Positions 45,596 through 54,714 of a stretch of 64,000 nt of DNA are shown here, piece by piece (positions within the stretch are counted from its first letter, which is position 1; each line of letters begins with the position of its first letter). The stretch comes from CAIYPG01 sp903864555. Its GTDB lineage: Bacteria; Pseudomonadota; Gammaproteobacteria; Burkholderiales; SG8-39. The DNA is taken from the NCBI GenBank assembly GCA_947474715.1, contig CANJJT010000001.1:1-64000 (forward strand), read 5' to 3'. The position numbers and the translations under genes are program-made. The notes under the pieces were generated by a model. That model had not been told where the DNA came from, did not search any database, and saw nothing but the letters and a program-made list of their open reading frames with translations.

Positions 45596-46873
45596 CTACT
45601 TCTTAGCGTCGGCCTTGGGTGCCTCGGCAGCGGGTGCGGGTGCTGGTGCTGGCGCCGGCGCAGCCGCTTCGGGCGCCGCGCCACCGATGGTGGCCACGGC
45701 TTCCCACTTGCCGCCCACGGCCTTGAACATGGTGATGGGACCGTCCTTGATGTCGCCCTTGTCGTCGAAGCGGATCGGACCGGTGATGCCCTTGTAATCG
45801 GTGGCCGGGAGCTTCTCGAGGATCTTCGCCGACTCGGTGCCGCCGGCGCGCTTCATGGCATCGACAAAGACGTTGAAGGCGTCATAGCCCTGCGGGGCAT
45901 ACAGCACCACATCCTGGTTGAACTTGGCCTTGTAGCGGTCATTGAAACCCTTGCCATTGGCCATCTTGTCGATGGGCAGGCCAGGGAAGGAAGCCAGCGT
46001 CCCCTCGACCGCATCACCACCCAGCTTGAACAGTTCGGAGGACTGGATGCCGTCGGCGCCGACAAACTGCGCCTTGATCCCCAGCCCCTTCATCTGCTGC
46101 AGCATCGGGCCGGCCTGGGTGTCGATGCCCCCGAAGAAGATCACATCGGGCTTGCGGCCACGAATCTTGGTGAGGATGGCCTTGAAGTCGGTGGACTTGT
46201 CGGTGGTGAATTCGCGCGTCACCACCTTGGCGCCGGCGGCTTCGGCCGCCTTGGCCACGACATCGGCCACGCCCTGGCCGTAGGCGGTGCGGTCATCGAT
46301 GATCGCCAGCGTCTTGGCCTTCAGGTCGCGCACGATGTATTCGCCCAACACCTTGCCCTGCTGGTTGTCATTGGCGACCACGCGGTAACTGGTCTTGAAG
46401 CCCTGGTCGGTGTACTTGGGGTTGGTCGCGGAGGGCGAGATCTGCGGAATGCCCGCGTCACTGTAAAGTTTGGATGCGGGGATGGTGGTGCCGGAATTGA
46501 AGTGCCCAACCACGGCACTCACCTTGGCATCGACCAGCTTCTGCGCCACCACCGGCGCCATCTTCGGATCGGCCTGATCATCCTCGGCCATCACCTCGAA
46601 CTTGAGCTGGTTGCCGCCGATCATGATCTTTTGGCCGTTGGCATCATCGGCGGCCAGGCGAACCGCGTTTTCCATATCCTTTCCGATATGTGCTTGCGGG
46701 CCGGTCAGGGGTGCGACGATGCCGATTTTCACGGTCACGGTGGGCGCGGCAGGGGCCGGCGCCGCAGCGGGCTTGGGCGGTTCTTCCTTGCCACAAGCGG
46801 CAATGCCGAATGCAGCAGCAATCAGTGTGGCAATGGCAGCGGTTCTGACCGGGCGGGCGGGAAAGCGGATCAT
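45596..46873 (-). CDS. livK: branched-chain amino acid ABC transporter substrate-binding protein
   Basis: Periplasmic receptor of the Liv importer, 425 residues. The N-terminus has a signal sequence with a possible lipobox (AAFGIAACGKEE, cysteine about 27), followed by an alanine/proline linker. VKIGIVAPLTGPQAHIGKD opens the periplasmic-binding fold; the serine/threonine ligand region GHFNSGTTIP is near 135. The last ~25 residues are a low-complexity alanine/proline/lysine tail. Encoded upstream of livH in the same direction. Confidence 0.9.
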   Translation of the reverse strand: MIRFPARPVRTAAIATLIAAAFGIAACGKEEPPKPAAAPAPAAPTVTVKIGIVAPLTGPQAHIGKDMENAVRLAADDANGQKIMIGGNQLKFEVMAEDDQADPKMAPVVAQKLVDAKVSAVVGHFNSGTTIPASKLYSDAGIPQISPSATNPKYTDQGFKTSYRVVANDNQQGKVLGEYIVRDLKAKTLAIIDDRTAYGQGVADVVAKAAEAAGAKVVTREFTTDKSTDFKAILTKIRGRKPDVIFFGGIDTQAGPMLQQMKGLGIKAQFVGADGIQSSELFKLGGDAVEGTLASFPGLPIDKMANGKGFNDRYKAKFNQDVVLYAPQGYDAFNVFVDAMKRAGGTESAKILEKLPATDYKGITGPIRFDDKGDIKDGPITMFKAVGGKWEAVATIGGAAPEAAAPAPAPAPAPAAEAPKADAKK

Positions 46874-46973
46874 GTCGTCACTCCGTATGGGACCGGGGCG
46901 ATTATCAGCGCCGCTGCACGCTCAGTCAATCGAATGCCGGACGATTGCGGGACGATGCCAGCACCCGGAAACG

Positions 46974-47000
46974 ACAAAGCCGGCGCGGGGCCGGCTTTGT
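46974..47000. terminator. terminator hairpin after the small cytochrome c gene
   Basis: ACAAAGCCGG and CCGGCTTTGT form a perfect 10-bp stem with a 7-base GC-rich loop, about 40 bases past the cytochrome stop. It ends transcription of the cytochrome gene before the liv binding-protein gene. Confidence 0.75.
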
Positions 47001-47042
47001 GCACACGCGGTCGGAAGACCCGTGCTGGGCCTGCGGACTGGC

Positions 47043-47360
47043 CTACTTCTGCGACAGCACCCACTTCACCAGAATCTGGGCTTCCTTCTCGGCAACAGCC
47101 GGGTTCGGTGGCATCGGCACCTGACCCCACACGCCGGATCCGCCTTCACGCACCTTCTTGACCAGCTTGCCTTCGGCGGTCTTGTCGGTCCGATACTTGG
47201 CTGCCACTTCCTTGAAGGAGGGACCAACAACTTTCTTGTCCACGGCATGGCAGGCCAGGCAGGCCTTTTGTTGGGCCAGGCTGGCGGCGTCCTGTGCCAT
47301 GACGGCGGCAGGCAGGGTAAGCGCCGCAAAGGCGGCAGAGATAGCAAACAACGATTTCAT
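47043..47360 (-). CDS. small class I cytochrome c (c-551/c-552 type)
   Basis: Periplasmic monoheme electron carrier of 105 residues. The signal peptide ends near VMAQDA (about 22). The heme motif CLACH has C34, C37 and H38, and the methionine ligand is in VPMPPNP. The compact size and KKVVGPSFKEVAAKY segment are typical of c-551-type carriers. It is transcribed away from the FecR-like gene. Confidence 0.9.
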   Translation of the reverse strand: MKSLFAISAAFAALTLPAAVMAQDAASLAQQKACLACHAVDKKVVGPSFKEVAAKYRTDKTAEGKLVKKVREGGSGVWGQVPMPPNPAVAEKEAQILVKWVLSQK

Positions 47361-47607
47361 TGAATACTCCTTGTTGCGCTCGATAAATGACAGGGCGACA
47401 TGCTACGCTTTTCCGTCGACTGACGCCTCCGGGCGGTCCGTAGCGCTGGTGAGATGCCGTGACAAGCACGCGGCAGGAAAGGCAGCGACAACGATGCCTG
47501 GATCTATCAACGCCTTGCGGGTGCACCGGTTGACCAGCCAGGCCCGCAACCGGCGCCCGTCCCCTCCGATTTCGGGGGCAACAGGCGCGCAGCGTTACAC
47601 TTCGCCC

Positions 47608-48300
47608 ATGAAACCCGACCCGACAGAAACCCTCGCCGCGGACGCAATCATCCGCAATCGCCGCAAGGCATTGCTCACTATCCTCGGTGGCAGTCTGGGA
47701 TTGGCGGCTGCCTTGCGGGCAGCCGCCCAGTCAGCCAGCCCGGGCGGAATCCACCAACTTGCAGGCGATGTGCGCATCAATGGCCAGCCGGCCCGCAGGG
47801 ACATGCAGGTCAGGGCCGGCGACACCGTGCAGACTGGCACCGCAGCGCTGGCCGTGTTTTCCGTAGGTCAGGATGCCTTCCTGCTGCGCGCCAACACCGG
47901 CGTCGCGTTTGCAGGGCAGGACGTCGCCCTGGACACCGTGCGCCTGCTCGCAGGCCGGCTGCTCAGTGTCTTCGGCAAGGGCGCTCCCCGCAGCCTGATG
48001 ACTTCGACGGCCACCATCGGCATACGCGGCACCGGCGCCTACATGGAGGCAGAGCGCCTCCGCACCTATTTCTGCCTGTGCTATGGAACGGCGGACATCG
48101 CCACCTCTCGCGGTGATGCGCGCGACAGCTACACCACCGCCCACCATGAATCGCCGCGCTACATCTACAACGACGGTCGCCAGCGTCCCATCGTCATGGC
48201 CAACGTGGCCAATCACACCGATGATGAGCTGATCATGCTGGAGGCCCTGGTCGGCCGCAAGCCGCCGGACACCTTCATGGCCAGTCCCTACCGCTACTAG
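47608..48300 (+). CDS. FecR-domain protein with possible twin-arginine signal
   Basis: A 230-residue protein from ATG 47608. NRRKALLTILG near residue 17 precedes a hydrophobic stretch ending about 42, resembling a twin-arginine signal. The FecR-like beta-sandwich follows (GDVRINGQPARRDMQVRAGD, TGTAALAVFSVG). A conserved MTSTATIGIRGTGAYME segment, then a C-x-C motif (CLCYG), come after it. FecR-domain proteins can be sigma regulators, but no sigma gene or receptor is adjacent here, so its role is unknown. Its TAG stop lies inside a perfect inverted repeat. Confidence 0.75.
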   Translation: MKPDPTETLAADAIIRNRRKALLTILGGSLGLAAALRAAAQSASPGGIHQLAGDVRINGQPARRDMQVRAGDTVQTGTAALAVFSVGQDAFLLRANTGVAFAGQDVALDTVRLLAGRLLSVFGKGAPRSLMTSTATIGIRGTGAYMEAERLRTYFCLCYGTADIATSRGDARDSYTTAHHESPRYIYNDGRQRPIVMANVANHTDDELIMLEALVGRKPPDTFMASPYRY

Positions 48301-48352
48301 GGTCTGTTCACATTCATCGCGCGAGATGCGTGCTGAATGTGAACAGACCCTA
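48298..48352. repeat. TA-flanked perfect inverted repeat (17-bp arms, 51 bp)
   Basis: Arms GGGTCTGTTCACATTCA (48300-48316) and its exact reverse complement (48334-48350) surround a 17-base spacer; TA flanks both sides (48298-48299, 48351-48352). The left TA is part of the FecR-like gene's TAG stop. This is either a strong terminator without T-tract or a very small TA-targeting miniature element (as from IS630/Tc1-mariner or some IS5-group elements). Confidence 0.75.
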
Positions 48353-48436
48353 AGAGCGCCTAACAGAATTGCCGTCAGGCGCCCTGACTTAGAGAGCGCG
48401 AGGGGATGTGTCCCCTCGCATTGTTTGGCACTCCAA

Positions 48437-48535
48437 GGAAGCACTGAACAAGTGGGCTAGGCCCCGTGCCTATCCCCCACGTCAGAGGAAACAGTTGAAC
48501 GGTGATCCTCGATTCGAGACTGAATCAGTGCTTCC
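48437..48535. mobile_element. IS5-like miniature element, copy 2 (diverged)
   Basis: A 99-bp sequence with terminal repeats GGAAGCACTGA (48437-48447) and TCAGTGCTTCC (48525-48535). Its reverse complement aligns along its length with 28582-28681; a central stretch of about 42 bases (around ATCGAGGATCACCGTTCAA and TCTGACGTGGGGGAT) differs at only one base. No matching 4-base flanks are visible (CCAA left, CTTT right). The stretch 48353-48787 contains no gene otherwise. Confidence 0.75.
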
Positions 48536-48787
48536 CTTTGTATGAAGAGGGGATGGCCCCCCCCTGGACCGGAACGCTTGACCAAACGGGCGAACCGCAC
48601 CCCTCAAGGCGCACGCTTCATGCCAGCACCATGAACGGCTGAGCTCAAAGGGAAACCGCCAGATGAAGGGCCGCATCCGGGCAGATTGCAGCCGCAACAA
48701 TGACAAATCCGGGTAAGACTTACATGGGGCCTGTGCGCATGATCCTTTGGTGGGACACACAGGCCGAAACCCTGCCGTGGGCGCCAA

Positions 48788-50494
48788 TCAGCCGTCGGTG
48801 ATCGCGCCCTTGCTGGAGGTGGAAACCAGCTTGATGTATTTGCCCAAGAGGCCCTTGGTGTAGCGCGGCTTGGGCTGCTTCCACAGCTTGCGCCGGCGTT
48901 CCAGTTCCGCCTTGGGGACATTGAGCTGGATGAGGCGCTTCTTCGCATCGATGGTGATGGCGTCGCCTTCCTTCACCAGGGCGATGGTGCCGCCCTCGTA
49001 AGCCTCCGGGGCCACATGTCCGACCACCATGCCCCAGGTGCCACCGGAGAACCGGCCATCCGTGATCAGGCCGACCGAGTCACCAAGCCCCTGGCCAACC
49101 AATGCCGCAGTAGGCGCCAACATTTCCTGCATGCCAGGACCGCCCTTGGGGCCTTCGTAACGGATCACCACCACATCGCCTGCCTTGATCTTCTTGGCCA
49201 TGATGGCCTTCATGCACTTTGGCTCGGAATCGAACACCCGGGCCGGGCCGGTGATCGCGGTCTGCTTCAGGCCGGTGATCTTGGCCACGCAACCTTCGGT
49301 CGCCAGATTGCCGCGCAGGATGGCGAGGTGACCTTCGGCATACAGCGGTTTCTTGATCGGACGGATGACTTCCTGGTCGGTACGCGGTGTATTCGGCACG
49401 GCCTTCAGTTCCTCAGCCATGGTGCGGCCGGTGATGGTGAGGCAATCGCCATGCAGCAGGCCGGCCTTCAACAGCATCTTCAGCACCTGCGGCACGCCGC
49501 CGGCGTGATGGAAGTCCACCGCCACAAAACGACCCGAGGGCTTGAGGTCGCACAGCACCGGCACCTTGCGGCGCACACGCTCGAAATCATCGATGGTCCA
49601 GCGCACCCCGGCCGCCGAAGCAATGGCCAGGAAGTGCAGCACGGCATTGGTGGAACCACCGGTGGCCATGACCAGGGCTATGGCGTTCTCGATGGACTTC
49701 TTCGTGATGATGTCGCGCGGCCGCAGGCCCAGTCGCACGGCGTTCACCAGCACATCGGCTGATTGTGCCGCCGAATCGGCCTTCTCAGAATCCGGCGAGG
49801 CCATCTGCGAGGAGCCCAGCAGGCTCATGCCCAGGGCCTCGAAGGAGGAGGACATGGTGTTGGCGGTATACATGCCGCCGCAGGCGCCCACCGAGGGGCA
49901 GGCGTTCTTCTCAATGCCGATGAAATCGGCTTCCTTCATCTTGCCCGCAGCAAAGGAGCCGACCGCCTCGAACACCGACACGATGGTCAGGTCCTGGCCC
50001 TTCCAGCGACCGGGCTTGATGGTGCCGGCGTACACGTAGATGCCGGGCACATTCATGCGGGCCATGGCCATCATGCCCCCAGGCATGTTCTTGTCGCAGC
50101 CGCCCAGCACCACCACGCCGTCCATGGCCTGGCCATTGACGGAGGTCTCGATGGCATCGGCGATCACTTCACGCGAAACCAGCGAATACTTCATCGCCTC
50201 GGTGCCCATGCCAATGCCGTCGGTGACCGTAGGCGTGCCGAACACCTGCGGCATGGCACCCGCCCGGCGCAATTCCGCCATGACGCGATCGGTCAGCACC
50301 TGGATGCCGGCATTGCAGGGGTTCATGTTGGAGTGGCCGTTGGCCACGCCGATGATGGGCTTGGTGAAATCCTTGTCACCGAATCCGACAGCGCGCAGCA
50401 TGGCACGGTTGGGGGCGCGGGCGACCCCGGCCGTGATGAGCTTCGAACGCCAGTTCTGGGCCTGTTTGGGTGCAGCGGTTTTCTTGGTAGCCAT
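48788..50494 (-). CDS. ilvD: dihydroxy-acid dehydratase
   Basis: Third common step in valine, isoleucine and leucine synthesis; dehydrates 2,3-dihydroxy acids with an iron-sulfur cluster. From ATG 50494 the protein has 568 residues. Cluster cysteines are in VLGGCDKNMPGG and CPSVGACGGMYTANTM. The C-terminal TDGRFSGGTWGMVVGHVAPEA motif is characteristic. The longer frame to 51145 overlaps the divergent lgt gene and is rejected. Biosynthesis here complements the Liv uptake system upstream. Confidence 0.96.
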   Translation of the reverse strand: MATKKTAAPKQAQNWRSKLITAGVARAPNRAMLRAVGFGDKDFTKPIIGVANGHSNMNPCNAGIQVLTDRVMAELRRAGAMPQVFGTPTVTDGIGMGTEAMKYSLVSREVIADAIETSVNGQAMDGVVVLGGCDKNMPGGMMAMARMNVPGIYVYAGTIKPGRWKGQDLTIVSVFEAVGSFAAGKMKEADFIGIEKNACPSVGACGGMYTANTMSSSFEALGMSLLGSSQMASPDSEKADSAAQSADVLVNAVRLGLRPRDIITKKSIENAIALVMATGGSTNAVLHFLAIASAAGVRWTIDDFERVRRKVPVLCDLKPSGRFVAVDFHHAGGVPQVLKMLLKAGLLHGDCLTITGRTMAEELKAVPNTPRTDQEVIRPIKKPLYAEGHLAILRGNLATEGCVAKITGLKQTAITGPARVFDSEPKCMKAIMAKKIKAGDVVVIRYEGPKGGPGMQEMLAPTAALVGQGLGDSVGLITDGRFSGGTWGMVVGHVAPEAYEGGTIALVKEGDAITIDAKKRLIQLNVPKAELERRRKLWKQPKPRYTKGLLGKYIKLVSTSSKGAITDG

Positions 50495-50629
50495 GAATTC
50501 ACCATCCTGAACGGTTTGCGCAACGCAAGGAGCGCGAGACGATAGCACCGGCCAGAGGCTCCGACAACCCACACAACCGTTATCATCCCCCCCTTGGCGG
50601 CTCCCCGAGCCACAGAATCCCTCCAGGTC

Positions 50630-51415
50630 ATGCTGATCCATCCCGAAATCAATCCGGTTGCCCTTGCCATTGGCCCGCTGGCCATCCGCTGGTATGGCCT
50701 GATGTACCTGGTCGCCTTTGCGCAGTTCTTCTTTCTCGGGCGTCAGCGGGCACAGCAGGCGTGGCGCGGTGTCAACCACGTCCTCATCGACGATCTGTTG
50801 TTCCATGGCGTGCTCGGGGTGATCCTGGGCGGGCGCCTGGGTTATGTCTTCTTCTACAAGGCGGACTGGTACCTGGCGCATCCCCTGGAAATACTCGCCG
50901 TGTGGCAGGGCGGCATGTCCTTTCACGGTGGACTCCTCGGGGTACTGCTCGCCCTGGCGTGGACCGCGCGCAAGCACCGCATCGACTTTCTGCGCCTGAC
51001 CGATTTCATTGCACCACTGATTCCCGGTGGCCTGGCCGCCGGACGCATGGGCAATTTCATCAATGGCGAACTGTGGGGACGCGTGGCCAGCCCCGAACTG
51101 CCCTGGGCCATGGTATTCCGCGGTGCCGGCCCCGAGCCGCGTCATCCATCGCAGCTGTACCAGTTCGGGCTGGAAGGCCTGCTGCTGTTGATGATCCTGT
51201 GGCTGTACTCGGCAAAACCACGGCCGACGGGGGCGGTCTCCGGGGTCTTCCTCATCGGCTATGGCCTGTTCCGTTTCATCGCCGAATTCTTCCGCGAACC
51301 CGATGACTTCCTCGGTTTGCTGCTGCTCGACATGTCGATGGGGCAGTTGCTGTCACTGCCCATGGTGGCCGCCGGCCTGTGGATGCTGACCAGCGCATCC
51401 CGGAGCAGGACATGA
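50630..51415 (+). CDS. lgt: prolipoprotein diacylglyceryl transferase
   Basis: Inner-membrane enzyme that transfers diacylglyceryl from phosphatidylglycerol to the lipobox cysteine of prolipoproteins. From ATG 50630 it has 261 residues and about seven helices. The signature GRMGNFINGELWGR is near residue 140. H-P-S-Q-L-Y appears as RHPSQLYQFGLEG, and the WQGGMSFHGGLLG segment is present. Divergent from ilvD. The TGA overlaps the following ydcH-like gene (ATGA). Confidence 0.96.
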   Translation: MLIHPEINPVALAIGPLAIRWYGLMYLVAFAQFFFLGRQRAQQAWRGVNHVLIDDLLFHGVLGVILGGRLGYVFFYKADWYLAHPLEILAVWQGGMSFHGGLLGVLLALAWTARKHRIDFLRLTDFIAPLIPGGLAAGRMGNFINGELWGRVASPELPWAMVFRGAGPEPRHPSQLYQFGLEGLLLLMILWLYSAKPRPTGAVSGVFLIGYGLFRFIAEFFREPDDFLGLLLLDMSMGQLLSLPMVAAGLWMLTSASRSRT

Positions 51416-51621
51416 ACGATCCCGCCCTCCGGGGACAATTCGAGGCACGCCTGTTCGAGCTTCAGATGGAGCACCGCGACCTCGACGTGGCCATCCACAA
51501 GCTGTCGGATGATCCCCTGCATGACCAGCTGACCGTGCGGCGCATGAAGAAGCGCAAGCTCCTGCTGAAGGACCAGATCGCCTGGATCGCGCGTCAGCTC
51601 GACCCGGACGTGCCGGCCTGA
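51412..51621 (+). CDS. YdcH-like DUF465 protein
   Basis: A 69-residue, helical, charged protein. ELQMEHRDLDVAIHKLSDD and the L-K-K-x-K-L-x-L-K-D ending (RRMKKRKLLLKDQIAWIARQ) are typical of the DUF465/YdcH family of small bacterial proteins of unknown function. Its ATG overlaps the lgt stop, so it is translationally coupled to lgt. Confidence 0.85.
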   Translation: MNDPALRGQFEARLFELQMEHRDLDVAIHKLSDDPLHDQLTVRRMKKRKLLLKDQIAWIARQLDPDVPA

Positions 51622-51781
51622 GTGCCGGCCTGGGCCTGGGCGCGGGCCACGGCAGACGCCCCCCCTGCTGGACGCTCAATGACGGTATCTCTTATGATGC
51701 GCTTCCCGCCGGCGACCGACTGAGGCTCTGACGGCGCGCGTCCGTCAAGGCAACCGATAACAACATCTAGACACATAGCCC

Positions 51782-52972
51782 ATGGCCGAACCCCAGGTAC
51801 CTCGCTCACTTGCCCTGCTGATCAACACCGGTCACGCCATCGACCACATGTTCCTGCTGGTCTTTGCCACGGCCGTCTCGGCGATTGCCGCCGATTTCGG
51901 TTTCTCGCGCTGGGAAGACCTGATGCCCTGGGGTACCGGCGCGGCGCTGATGTTCGGCCTGGGTTCGATCCCCGCGGGCCGGCTGGGCGACCTGTGGGGA
52001 CGCCGCGCCATGATGCTGGTGTTCTTCTTCGGCATGGGCTTCTCCATGTTTCTGATCGCGGCCACCCAGAACGTCTGGCAACTGGCCGCGGCCCTCACCC
52101 TGCTGGGGATGTTTTCCTCCATCTACCATCCGGTGGGCATACCCATGCTGGTGCGCAATGCGGCCAATCCCGGCGCCACCATCGGCTTCAATGGACTGGT
52201 GGGCAATCTGGGGATCGCCGCCTCGGCGCTGGTGACCGGCCTGCTGATCAAGTATTCCAACTGGCACATGGCCTTTCTGCTGCCGGGCCTGATCTCCATC
52301 GCCGCGGGCATTGCCTTTGCCATCGTTGCCCCGGCGGAGACCTCGGCACCCGGCCGCAAGGTCGCCGGCCAGACCGGCCTGTCGCAGGAAACGCTCAAGC
52401 GCGTGCTGCCCATCATGACCATGACCGCCATCTCCGGCAGCGTCATCTTCAACTTCACCACCAGCGGCAACCAGCAATTGCTCATCGAGCGGTTTGCCGG
52501 GGTGCTGGAGGACCCGGCCGTGCTGGGCGCCATGCTCGCCGTCGTTTATGTGGTTGCCTCGCTGTCGCAGGTGGTGGTCGGCCGGCTGATCGACAAGCAT
52601 CCGATCAAACGCATTTTCTTCATCGTGATCCTGGCCCAGGTGCCATTTCTTTTGATGGCTGCGCTGGCACAGAACTGGGCTTTCCTGCTGATGCTGACCG
52701 GCTTCATGGTGTTTGTGTTCGGCGCGGTGCCCTTCAACGACGCCATGCTGGTGCGCTATGTCGATGACCACATGCGCTCGCGCGTGGCCGGGATGCGACT
52801 CGCGATTTCGTTCGGCTTCAGCTCACTGGCCGTCTGGTCACTGGGGCCGGTGGTAAAGGCAGCCGGCTTCCATACCTTGCTGCTGTGCATGGCCGTCCTT
52901 GCGGCCATCACGCTGATTGCCATATCGCAATTGCCCGACAAGCCGCCCTTGAAGCCCGCCACGGGGGCTTGA
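51782..52972 (+). CDS. MFS transporter
   Basis: A 396-residue major facilitator protein with twelve predicted helices. The loop 2-3 motif appears as GRLGDLWGRRAMML (about 60-73), and the loop 8-9 counterpart as GRLIDKHPIKRIF. Sugar, drug or organic-acid transport is possible; substrate cannot be assigned. Stands alone between ydcH-like and hydrolase genes, with a 160-base gap upstream. Confidence 0.85.
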   Translation: MAEPQVPRSLALLINTGHAIDHMFLLVFATAVSAIAADFGFSRWEDLMPWGTGAALMFGLGSIPAGRLGDLWGRRAMMLVFFFGMGFSMFLIAATQNVWQLAAALTLLGMFSSIYHPVGIPMLVRNAANPGATIGFNGLVGNLGIAASALVTGLLIKYSNWHMAFLLPGLISIAAGIAFAIVAPAETSAPGRKVAGQTGLSQETLKRVLPIMTMTAISGSVIFNFTTSGNQQLLIERFAGVLEDPAVLGAMLAVVYVVASLSQVVVGRLIDKHPIKRIFFIVILAQVPFLLMAALAQNWAFLLMLTGFMVFVFGAVPFNDAMLVRYVDDHMRSRVAGMRLAISFGFSSLAVWSLGPVVKAAGFHTLLLCMAVLAAITLIAISQLPDKPPLKPATGA

Positions 52973-53118
52973 AACCGGCCCCGGCCCGGCTGGTACCGGT
53001 TTCAAACCGCTTTCGACACGCCAGCAAGATGCTGTCCCCAGGGTGAAAAGCGCCCATCCGTCCTGCAATCGGGAATTGGCGCTAAGCTTTTGCACCGGCA
53101 CTTGTCGAACCCCTCTCC

Positions 53119-54039
53119 ATGAACCTGCTCCACCTGATCACCGGAAAACGCGGCATGCGCCTGCTGGCCCTGGCAGGCGCCCTGGCAGTGCTGCTCATCG
53201 CCGGATGTGCCCAGCTCGCCCAGAAGGAGCGCGAGCTGGTGTTCCGTATCGAGCCGGGGGAGGCCCGCTGGTACGGCGGACTACCCCAGGGCGTGCAGGA
53301 ACTGACCATCCCGGTGCAGAGCAAGGCCGGGCCGTCTGCGGACATCCACGCGCTGTGGTGGCCTGCCGATGATCCCGCGGCACCGGCGCTGCTGTACCTG
53401 CATGGTGCGCGCTGGAACCTCACCGGCCACCTGTTCCGCATCGAGCAGCTGCATGCGTTCGGCTTCTCGGTGCTGGCCATCGATTACCGCGGCTTCGGCA
53501 AGAGCGGCGACGAATTGCCATCGGAAGACACCGTGTACGAGGACGCCCAGGCCGCCTGGCAGCATCTTGGGACGCTCCGCCCGGACCCCGTCCCGCGCTA
53601 CATCTATGGCCACTCGCTCGGGGGGGCCGTCGCCATCGACCTGGCGGCGCGCCTGAGCGAAGACGATACCGCACCCCAGCGCCTGGCCGCAGCCCATGGA
53701 CTGATCGTCGAATCGACCTTCACCAGCCTGGCCGACATCGCGCGGGCGCTGAGCTATTCCTGGCTGCCGGTGCAACTCATCCTGTCGCAGAAATTCGATT
53801 CTGCCGGCAAGATCGCCAGGGTGCGCATGCCCACACTGCTGGTGCATGGCCGGGAAGACCGCTATGTGCCGGCGCGCTTCAGCGAAGCCCTGTTCGAGAA
53901 CGTGAGGGCACCGCGCAAGTTGCTGCTGGTGGAAGGCGCCAGCCACAACAACAGCATGCGCGTCGGGTCGCAGCAATACCGGGCCGCACTGCGTGAGCTA
54001 TTCGGGCTGGAACGGCGCACCGCCGGTCTGGCGCGCTGA
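53119..54039 (+). CDS. alpha/beta hydrolase lipoprotein
   Basis: A 306-residue protein with a lipoprotein signal: VLLIAGC places the acylated cysteine at residue 30 (18 if translation starts at the internal ATG at 53155). The hydrolase core has the oxyanion region YLHGARWN, the nucleophile elbow GHSLGG (about residue 178), the aspartate in GREDRYVP and the histidine in EGASHNN. BAAT/BEM46-like hydrolases have this order. Substrate unknown; it should act in the periplasm. Confidence 0.85.
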   Translation: MNLLHLITGKRGMRLLALAGALAVLLIAGCAQLAQKERELVFRIEPGEARWYGGLPQGVQELTIPVQSKAGPSADIHALWWPADDPAAPALLYLHGARWNLTGHLFRIEQLHAFGFSVLAIDYRGFGKSGDELPSEDTVYEDAQAAWQHLGTLRPDPVPRYIYGHSLGGAVAIDLAARLSEDDTAPQRLAAAHGLIVESTFTSLADIARALSYSWLPVQLILSQKFDSAGKIARVRMPTLLVHGREDRYVPARFSEALFENVRAPRKLLLVEGASHNNSMRVGSQQYRAALRELFGLERRTAGLAR

Positions 54040-54104
54040 AAGGGCCTGGGTCGGGCAGTCGCCCTCCGGCCATGGCCAGCGCCAAAAGCGATTAAGCTCT
54101 GCCC

Positions 54105-54701
54105 ATGTTCAATCTGCCACCCATCACCCGCACGCTGATCATCATCAATGTCATCGTGTTCTTCCTCCAGCGCATGCTGGGGGATATCACGCTGTATCTG
54201 GCGCTGTGGCCGCTGCAGTCGGGCAGCCCCTTCTTTCCCTGGCAGCTGATCACCTATGGCTTCCTGCACGGCGGGCTGACCCACCTGCTGTTCAACATGC
54301 TGGCGCTGTACATGTTCGGCGGCGATCTGGAGCGCTTGTGGGGGCCCAAGCGCTATCTGCAGCTTTATTTCGCCAGCATCCTCAGCGCCGGCCTGATGCA
54401 GATCGGCTTCAGCAGCGTCGGTGGCCTGCCTCCAGTGCCCACGGTCGGCGCCTCCGGCGCGGTGTTCGGGCTGTTGCTGGGATTTGCCATGTATTTCCCC
54501 CGCCGCATCATCGTGCCGCTGATTCCGCCCATCCCCATGCCTGCGCCGATCTTCGTCACGCTGTATGGGGCGCTGGAGCTGTACCTGGGCGTCACCGGCA
54601 CGCAGCAGGGCGTGGCCCACTTCGCCCATCTGGGCGGCATGCTGGGGGCCTGGCTGATGATCCAGTACTGGCGCGGTCGTCCACCTTTCGCCCGCAACTA
54701 A
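54105..54701 (+). CDS. rhomboid-family intramembrane serine protease
   Basis: Membrane protease of 198 residues with six helices. The catalytic serine is S118 in VGASGAVFG and the histidine H175 in AHFAHLGG. The H-x3-N of helix 2 is present (HLLFN, H60 and N64). It lacks the extra cytoplasmic domain of GlpG. Substrates are not predictable. It follows the hydrolase gene by 65 bases in the same direction. Confidence 0.92.
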   Translation: MFNLPPITRTLIIINVIVFFLQRMLGDITLYLALWPLQSGSPFFPWQLITYGFLHGGLTHLLFNMLALYMFGGDLERLWGPKRYLQLYFASILSAGLMQIGFSSVGGLPPVPTVGASGAVFGLLLGFAMYFPRRIIVPLIPPIPMPAPIFVTLYGALELYLGVTGTQQGVAHFAHLGGMLGAWLMIQYWRGRPPFARN

Positions 54702-54714
54702 GCACCAGTCGGGC

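Noticed and set aside
45386..47161. 591-codon plus-strand frame across the Liv binding-protein gene
   Set aside because: Antisense shadow; composition follows the complementary codon pattern of the real gene.
48437..48535. Interpretation of copy 2 of the miniature element as a small-RNA gene
   Set aside because: The terminal inverted repeats and relation to the CTAG-flanked copy 1 make an element the simpler reading, though a transcript has not been excluded.
48788..51145. 785-codon version of ilvD starting at 51145
   Set aside because: It would run antisense through lgt; family alignment and the ATG at 50494 support the 568-residue protein.
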